This document shows, piece after piece, positions 55,951 to 64,000 of a stretch of DNA of 64,000 bases (positions are counted from its first letter, which is position 1; each line of letters opens with the position of its first letter). The stretch is from Earliella scabrosa (taxonomy: Eukaryota > Basidiomycota > Agaricomycetes > Polyporales > Polyporaceae). Where the stretch lies: positions 186,001-250,000 of the forward strand of contig JABYQQ010000033.1 in the NCBI GenBank assembly GCA_022605405.1, read 5' to 3'. A program made the position numbers and the translations under genes. The notes beneath the pieces were generated by a model. The model was given only the letters and a program-made list of their open reading frames with translations, searched no databases and was not told where the DNA came from.

Positions 55951-58900
55951 AGAGTATGCACTGCGTGCCACTTTCCGTAAGAACGATCAAATGTGGATCA
56001 CCAATCAATGGGCGTCCTCCGGTCTGCGCATGCTCAAATCCGGCTGCTGCTCATCCAGCGCCGGCCACTTTCCGCGAAATACATCGTGAGAATGCGAGGA
56101 CAAGAAGCGTCCGGCTACGCGCCCCACAGATATCGTCCTCCTCGCCTTGTTCCCAACGCGGCAAGCGTCCATTGCCCTTGGCGATGCCCCGCCTGCACGC
56201 TTTGCCGGGCTCTGCTCTGGACGTGATCGCGGTGCACCGGCCACACATTCTAGGATTGGCGACACACCAGATACGAAAATCCCAGCGCTCGCCGAGTGAG
56301 AGCGGCCGAAGTTGCGGCCGCGTGCTTCCGCCCAAATCCGGCAGTCTACCGCATCCGTGGCCGATTCGACGCGGCAGGTGAGTTTCTGCCCGGAAGTGGA
56401 CAGTGAGATCATGACTTTGGCATTTGCTGCTGATTAGCTGGGTTAGGCTTCACGCTGGAGAATTCGGCTGGAGAAGGAGGGGATATGTGGGCGCGGATGA
56501 GCATCGATCTCCGTCCGCACTCGGCGTGACTCACTCACTGCGATTTCCGGGCCCACGAGCGTCGGCAGCACGCCACAAGCAGTCGGCGTCCCGCAGCAGG
56601 CCTCGGCAAACCGCATCCCCCTTGGGAGCCTCTTCTTGACAACATTCTATCCATGGCGCACCCGGACGAGGCCTCCGGGTGTCTGGATGAGATAGACCGA
56701 GGTAGTAATGACCGGCGGAGGCGGAGACTGTAGTGGACACGAGGACGCGGCCCGGAGCACTGGAGGCGCGCTCTCCCCTCTCCTCCCTCTGATCTGGGAG
56801 GCGGGGACCCACGGCTCTCCTATTGCAAGCTCCCACACAGCAACCCAGCATCGCTTCATCGCCGGGGAAGCCAGAAGCGATTGTTGGCGAGATTGAGTTC
56901 CTGGTGCGCTGCGCGCGCAGGCCATCAACAAGGTTTGCATTGCAAACGAGCCGCTGGGTGCCGGTTCAGACTGTGTGGAGAGCGTCCGCGATGGCCGTCG
57001 CGCGCGGGCCGGCGAGGGGGCCAGGATGGATGTGGGGCCCTCTCTCGCTATCGCAGGGAAGGCGAGTGGGAGTGGGCGAGCCAGTCTAGCCGACGCTGAC
57101 CCCGCGATGACCTTGTGACAGATGGCGGGCGCGCTCGGCCTCCAGTTGAGACACCGGCCAGCGCCCGCAAGCGCAACCCTCCACCCTCTCGACGTCGTTC
57201 CCCACTTCTCTGGCGCTGCTTCCGCTCGCGATTCCCCCGGTGTCGGAGGCTTCGATGAGCAGCACTTACTCATGAAGAGCTGGCCAGAGGTGCCGCGAGA
57301 ACCCACTGGGGGGTGCCGCACATGCAGCGGCACCTTTGGACACGGTGATGCGACTTCCACTGGCCAGCGGCATCAGTCCCGGGCGACAGACGTCCTTACG
57401 CGTCCGAGGGTTCCGTCTGTACACGAGGCGGCTCGACGGGTCCCGCGCGGGCCACTACGCACGAGAGAATAGCGTAGGCGGACTGCACCCGGCCACCTCT
57501 TGCTCAACGCGGGATGGAGATCGTTCGCAGGCCCGCCACCTCTGGGGCTTCGAGCGAAGATTGCGCGGGGGCTGTGCTTGCTGTACTCGGCCGGCCAGGC
57601 CTCCAGCCGCTCTGCGACGCCGCGCCACCACGCGTGCACGCGAAGCCGAAGGCTCGTCATCGATCGCAGGACGAAGGGAGTGGGGGAAGTGCGCGAACAG
57701 AGAGACAAACAAGCTCAGGCTCCTCCGTCAGACGCGCCGGGATATCTGATCGGAGCGAGCACAGGCCATTCGGGGCCCACTGCGAGCTTGCGCGGGAGCC
57801 TGGGGCGCATCCGGGACGGGCACGCGCCTTGCCGATTCCATGGACAGAACGAACGCTGAGGGAGGGGGGAGAACATCTCCATCATGGTGGATAGAAGGCA
57901 GAAGGGGGCTGCACAGCAGGCCCGAGCCTTCGCGTGCGCGACGGAGGGAGGCAGATAGCGTTTCTTGTGGCACGACGCCTGTGAACGCTGTCTCGCTTGG
58001 AGCGACGCTGCCTTTCCTGGCTAGGGCCATCTGCGACATCGCGACCGGATTTTAGGCCCATCACAAATAGTGCCGCATTGTTGCTGGTCCATGGGAAATC
58101 GGCGTGCGCGAGGATGATACAAACAGCGCAATACGAGCGGTGTGAAGGGTCGAGTAGCCCACGCCCCGCTGCGGCGTGCGCCGCGCGATCGAAGCCAGTC
58201 GGAGACAAGCGAGGATGGCGGTACAGGGTCGCATTCTGCTGCAATTTCCAGAAGGTCAGCCGGCGGGTGGCGAGGCGAAAATCATCGAGGTTATTGGGTG
58301 CAACTCACGAACCATGGCGGGGAGCATTTGAGTCGCCGACTAAACGGCGAGCCACCGCGCTCCGGCGCATTTTGGGGTCTCGAGAGGCCACTTCGTGCGC
58401 ACTGATGGAAGCTTGCGCTGGGGCGTCGACGCCGTCCTGGTGCCTTTACTAGTACGCGTGATTGAATATCGTTCAATACACTGAAACTGGACTCGTATCG
58501 TCTGGTTGTTGAGCACTCAGCCATAGGACGGCGAGCGCGTTACGTTGTCCCACTTCGGCGAGCCCGGTGACGATGCCAGCGCACCAAATACCGTGGCTAT
58601 CTCGTCGACGTCCGCAGTACTACGTCCGCGGACATGACGAATGGCACGCAAGAATCGGGGTGGAGACGGGTTCTTGCCACTCGGACTGGCACCGTACTGT
58701 GCAAGTCCAGGAAGGCGGCGACGGCAACAGGAGGAGGTTGAGAGGTGCACGTCCCAAACGCCGGTCTCGGAAAGCCGGTGAGGTCGCGGGAGAACCCGGC
58801 CGGTAACTAAACCTCTACCCGGGTCTTGCTAAATCGGGGCACATATCAGACCCCGACGATCTCTGGCGCCCGTAATCTTACATCTGCACAATCGACGTCG

Positions 58901-61900
58901 GCCTGCTCGTAGCTGGTGGCCCCGGTGCGCCGTGCACCGGGAGAGGAACGTATTGCTCTGCGAGTCAGAGAGGCTTGAACCACACTGAGCGCTGAGTAAG
59001 CCGCCCGAGCAGGACCGCACCCGACTGAGCAGTAATTCAGCCAACGCACGAAGGCGGTGGAGGGAGCCTAGTGTGCTCGAAGTTGTGCGAAAACGGCTCG
59101 CCCGTGCCCATACGCATGTCATCAGCTCCCGGAGAAGTCGGAGGGGGTCGAGGATATCTCCCATGAGGCCCAAATGCCGGACAGATGCGCGCCAGCGAGC
59201 AGGACCTGACGCTCGCGTTGCAGGGAAGGCGGGAAGTCCGAGTCCGTGCAGCCAAATCCTGGGCGGCAACGACTCGGAAGCCCGAAATGAGGTACGCGCA
59301 AGTCAATGTACAGCGACTCGCTCGCGCGATGCATTCATTGAGTGGTCTGGCGCGCGCTACTAGCGAGCGGCCGCTATTACCAGCGAGGATCATTAGGGTA
59401 GTATGGGACATGTACTGCGGCGCGCACTCGTCACGCGGCGGAAGACGCTACTGGGCTGCGCTCCGCTTCAAATCGCGAATCGCGCACATCGGGCAGGGGG
59501 GCTCCCGAGCCAAAAGCTGGCATTGTCCAACATCGGAGAGTCGTGTCGCCCGTGCCTCCGGGTCGTGACTCGTCGTATAGTAACCCTCGGGGATTCCAGG
59601 CTCGACCTGCGAGTCGGGCTCAATAAGCAGAGGTTGTATCAGCACGAACCGCTGCAAAATGTTTGCTGTCGCAGATGTATCATGTGTCACGAACCTAATA
59701 CGCTCGCAGAAGACAGATACATCCCTCGGGCTACACAGGATGTCGACCGCTCCTATTTTAGTCCGCTATATTTTGTGCTCCGAGTCGACATACCCTGCGT
59801 TCGCGGCCGTGTCCGTGTCCCATCGCACAATTTTGCATCCGCGAACCGTGGAGCATCGCAAATTTGAGCTCTGGGGCTCATCGGCGTTGTTGTGGTCCCG
59901 TATCCAGCTTCTGAACTGCCATCGACCGCTGCGGAGTGGAAGGCAGGGTCCATGGCAGAACTGATCATCCGGCCCGGGTCACGGATGGGTCTTGCGAGCT
60001 CGATCGCAATTACGAACAGACATTTACTCAGGGTGCTCCTAGATATCGGGCGCAGCGCCACCGGTGTACGCGACCACGCAAATTCAGCGTCGAAAACTAG
60101 ATTGAGCGGTAGAATGGCCGACCGAAACCTTAGACGGGGAACGAAGAACGTGTTTAGACGAGAGATGAAAGTCTGCCGAGTGCGGCACGAATGGCGTGAG
60201 GAAGGGAATGGGCTGGTCGACGGGGTGTGTTTGACGACGCACCGGCGCACAGTAGAGATAGGATTGTGGGTGACTCCGCTTCGGAGCTCACCGCCTTTGG
60301 AAATGGCTGTCGGTCCCGGAAGGTTAGCCTGAGCGCGAGGCCGCTCGGAGGCTCATGTGGACGCAAGACCATATGGTGCATCCTGTCGCTTAGATTACGT
60401 TCGCACAGCACCAGTGGAAGTACGATGGAATCCTGGAGGTGGTCGTCGGCGACCTGAAGCGTACGGAGGAGGAAAGCTCCGATGAGGCCCCTGATAATCA
60501 TCGTTAGCCTCCTATTCAATATTGCGTTAATATCAACGAAATACATACAAGCTGGCGTGGATTCTAACGAAAAGTGCATGAAGCCTTGAACGTCGTCATT
60601 CGCTCGCGATGCATCATCGGCGCACAACGGAGACCTCCGAGTCGGGCTATTTTGAGATCTCAATGTGTAACAACATGGTCCCATCGATGATCGGGGCCGG
60701 CGGAGACGATGGTCAATGGTTATCCGTTGTCTCTGTAGTTTTCCGCAATGCACCGTTGCCACCGGAGTACTCAGCAGTGACTCGGGAGGACTGCGAGGTC
60801 ACCGTATCAAAATATCAGTTGCACGCACCGCATTACCTCCACCTTGGGCCCATGTTTCACAATCTCGCCTGAAACGCATCGTTCGTGTATGCGATGGACA
60901 AATGGCAGCCTCCAAGTTGTGAACATCGGGAGTCCAGTGGCACATTTTTCCCTGTAGCGGTAATGATTCGTTCGTTCAGCACTCCGCAACCGTATCAGCG
61001 TGGGTTTTCCTTACATGCGGCGTTGTCATTAGGGTTTCGGAGGAATTTCAGGGCAACACGCGTTGCAAACGACACATGGCAGGAGCACATGGCGGCAGGT
61101 CACGTTGTGCGGCGCTTCAGTTGGTCACTGTCACGACGCCACAGAGACTGTGACAGTCGCGCCGTAACACACGAATTTTTGGCGCTTGTGTAGGGTTCAA
61201 CGTTCAACTCTGGTACACCACCGGTTGGAACGTTGTCGATATCGTCCCTTCACATATCCTACTTGGATCGACTATTTTGCTTGCGTGGAGCGCTTGTATG
61301 CTGGTGAAGCAAGGTCCAAGACTCAGACTCATCCTCGGCACCAGAAAGGTACACTTGGGCACGGTCCGAACCACTCGGACTCCGACCCCCCGACACGCCC
61401 GTATCTCAAGGTCGACCCACAACTCTCGTGCACGCGAACAGCCGACTGCGCTCAAGGCAATTCTTAGGTGCTATGAGGCTTCTGGATGGATGTGAAGGAG
61501 GGGAGACATTGCACTTGTCATGTACGTTATGATTTATCCTATCACAGTCGGCGTGGCGCCCGAATTCACAGATGTCGGCGGGAGTCGCTACAGTGCTCTT
61601 CAACTCGCTCAACTCGGATCTCCTGTCAGATGTATGCTGCCAGGCTACCCGCGACTCTCCGTGGGTCTGAGGTGCCGACTTACCTCAACAATCTCCTGCA
61701 GAGATCCACGATGACGATTGCCCCAAGGGTCGGTCGATGAGCGGACGAATCTTGCCCCAAGTGGCGACACCGCCCCTACACCCATATGGTACCCGTACCA
61801 ACGTCGGAATTCTCATGATCCGATTATGGGGATCGATTGCCGTCTCAGTAATAGTGAGTACGCATGTATCAGCCATCTAGTCTGCTGCGTCACTCTGCTC

Positions 61901-64000
61901 TATTTTCACTAATCGCATCCTTCGGATGCCTTCCAGATGTCGGTGTACGTCTTCTATAGAGTTATACATCCTGTGAGGAATTGAACAGCCTATCAAGAAA
62001 TTACAACGTGCTCATCGCTACATCTCCGACGCTATAACAAATTAGCGACGCAGCGGGGTCTCAGCTCTCAGGTACGTATCATAGAATCGGTCCTACTGGA
62101 ACACTCACCGACCTTCCTTGAGAAAGATGATGATGGAAAGATCCGACTCGCATCCGCCAGCCACACTTCACATCTTCCCCAACCTTGAGCCACCGATTCC
62201 ATTACACTGGCCTCCTGTTATCGAGGAGTCCGCTGAATGTGTCGCTTCATCTCGAGGAGTGATAGGTCCCGAGAGAGCCTGTGCAGCGCTAGCATTCTCA
62301 CGATGCGATGAACAAGTCGCCGGTGGTGCCTGGCCGCCCTTGGACTTGCCAGCGCGAACGCATGAGGTCTCACCCTCTCCTCGCGCCCCTTCTCTGTTGC
62401 CTCGTTGCATCTCCAGCTTCGCGTGGTCACGGCCGACCCAGACCCATGGCAGCCAGCGATAGCCTGGGCCATCCTCGGTGGACCCTTCCTGCTCTCACAC
62501 GAACCCCCTTTGTCGAGCCGAGAATACCGACGACCCCCTGGGTCAGCGGGTGAGGACGTCCGGGTCGTCGGGGCTAGCATCACCGTGTTCTCCAGGTCTA
62601 CTCTCCCCGGATGTCGAGGCGCCACAGACTCCCCATTCAAAGCCATCCACCATCACGCAAATTTTTTGTGTCTAAGGGCCCAAAGAGGCAACGCCGGATC
62701 GGAGAAGATGAGCCACCAAGGTGGACACGGTTATCTTGCATGTAAGCATGATACGCGTACGCGGGCTTGCAAAGCTAATATCCTCCCCCTGGCCCTAGCG
62801 GCCGGCGGCCGCGCTGTAGGTCGCTCCGCAGCTTACGCAAGTCTTTGTAGTCGCGGCAAGTGCCCGCTTGAGTAGAACCTCACACGCGACGACGACACAA
62901 AAGGTGGTTGCCCCGACCTGCGCTGGTACCTGCGGGCACCAGTCGGACCGCAACTCACCTGCGCCCGTGTTCGTTCATTCCCCGGTGACTCATGAACGCA
63001 GCTTCCTTTCACTCATCATGATAGCGCCAGCTGCCGGTCTCGATTCTCTCCCCCTGTCCCCCACTTACGGGGGCCGATTACGGCTGCTGTGAGAGTGGTC
63101 CTTTGTGTCTTGGACACCCTCGTACTCACCCGAGCAGCCCATGTCCTCCAGGCCACGACCTGTCGGATGGGTGCCAAAGCTGGAGATATGGTTTGACGGC
63201 CCGCAGGTGTCCGATATGGTTCTTGGCGACAGGAATAGGACAACCTCGTCATCAACTACTACTCGTGATCGTCGCTCATTAACATAGTAAGCGATATTAG
63301 GGCGAGTGCTGAGAAGACAGTTGCTAACTCTGTCTCACTGCTCTTCCATGTGCTCTGTTGAAGACCCCGTGCGGAACAACCGCGTTCCAGAACTTATTGA
63401 CTCGCGCAGAGGCGGGTGCGCGCTTCCTACGGCGGATCGTCCACTGTGGCGGCCAAGAATATGTACGCACACCACTCTCGAAGATTGTCGACATCGAGAA
63501 CTGACGGTATTTGGGCAGAGATTCTCAGTGGGCACCCTAGCCGAGCCTTCTCGTCTCGGCGCTGATGTATTGCGCGACTGCCTCCGCGCTTCTCGTCCCA
63601 TGCAAGGGCGGCGCCGTCGCATCCCCCTTGCACGACGCGCTTCTCGTGGTGTCATGGGGGTGATTTGCTCCCGCGTTGCATTCAAGAAGCCTTCGTTCGG
63701 TCGGCGCAATTTGCAAAACAAGGAGGTCAGGTATGCGTCGGCGCTCACTTTGTACCCTCAGCACGAACGAAGCCTGCAGGTCTAGGTTTGATTTTTCCTA
63801 GAGGGTAATGGTTCCACAATTAGCATAGATAGTACCGCCTCTGGGAGCCCGTCCGAGCGAGTCGATAGTCGTAATATATTTGAGGCTATTTGACATGTGC
63901 TTCGCTCGGTGCGACGATCGGTGAATTCAACGCTCTCAGTGTGAACATGCAGGGCCGCGGTTCTCGCGTCGATTGTCCATCGTGGTGGATGGGTACGTGG
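55951..64000. other. No recognisable gene in the right 8 kb
   Basis: Numerous frames of 60-240 codons occur on both strands with high Arg/Ser/Pro content and no known motif. The most protein-like piece is on the plus strand at about 61,197-61,350 (WNVVDIVPSHILLGSTILLA), a probable membrane helix without a start or splice partners. A palindrome GACTGTGACAGTC is at about 61,147. This may be old intergenic or decayed repeat DNA. Confidence 0.45.

Noticed and set aside
55846..55971. Upstream extension of the C2H2 gene to an ATG at 55,971
   Set aside because: The extension contains the TATA box, so transcription should start inside it.
55635..56381. 248-codon plus-strand frame opposite the C2H2 gene
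   Set aside because: It overlaps the well-supported zinc-finger first exon and promoter on the other strand. Arg-rich shadow.

Overview
The window looks like nuclear DNA of a mushroom-forming basidiomycete (Agaricomycetes). It is GC-rich. Most recognisable genes are broken by introns of about 45-70 bases with GTGCGT/GTAAGT donors and CAG/TAG acceptors. The gene families are typical of that group: TRAPPIII subunit Trs85, HbrB, a vacuolar Ca2+-ATPase, F-box proteins, Plavaka and Tnp2 transposases, and a basidiomycete-type 2OG-Fe(II) oxygenase. All gene models here are spliced by eye. Family names rest on remembered conserved motifs, not on searches.

Layout. 0-1.8 kb: a Plavaka transposase fragment and an intact 2OG-Fe(II) oxygenase, both on the minus strand. 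3.2-3.9 kb: half of a HbrB (TORC2) gene joined to the middle of a PMC1-like Ca2+-ATPase. 6.0-7.0 kb: a damaged Mpv17/PMP22-family gene. 7.1-11.4 kb: a many-exon trs85 gene that appears to lack about 200 internal residues. 12.6-12.9 kb: a small conserved protein. 13-24 kb: mostly decayed DNA, including two relics of one duplicated gene. 24.2-27.5 kb: a frameshifted short-chain dehydrogenase, a 5'-truncated dysferlin-domain gene, the amino-terminal part of the Ca2+-ATPase, and the missing part of HbrB.

30.7-48.5 kb is transposon-rich but holds the best-preserved genes: two small paralogous proteins, two bZIP-like proteins, an F-box/LRR-like gene, a 459-residue accessory protein, a complete Tnp2-type (CACTA/EnSpm) transposase of about 1,250 residues, and a complete F-box protein of about 685 residues. 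48.8-49.8 kb has minisatellites. 54.7-55.9 kb encodes an intact two-finger C2H2 transcription factor. 56-64 kb shows no gene I can support.

The main observation is a pair of reciprocal gene fusions at about 3,500 and 27,432. HbrB and the Ca2+-ATPase are each cut once, and the halves are swapped. Reversing the intervening 23.9 kb rejoins both genes exactly in frame. This is the signature of a balanced inversion with both breakpoints inside genes, or of an inverted assembly. Several other genes carry single indels or nonsense codons, so local sequence error cannot be excluded.
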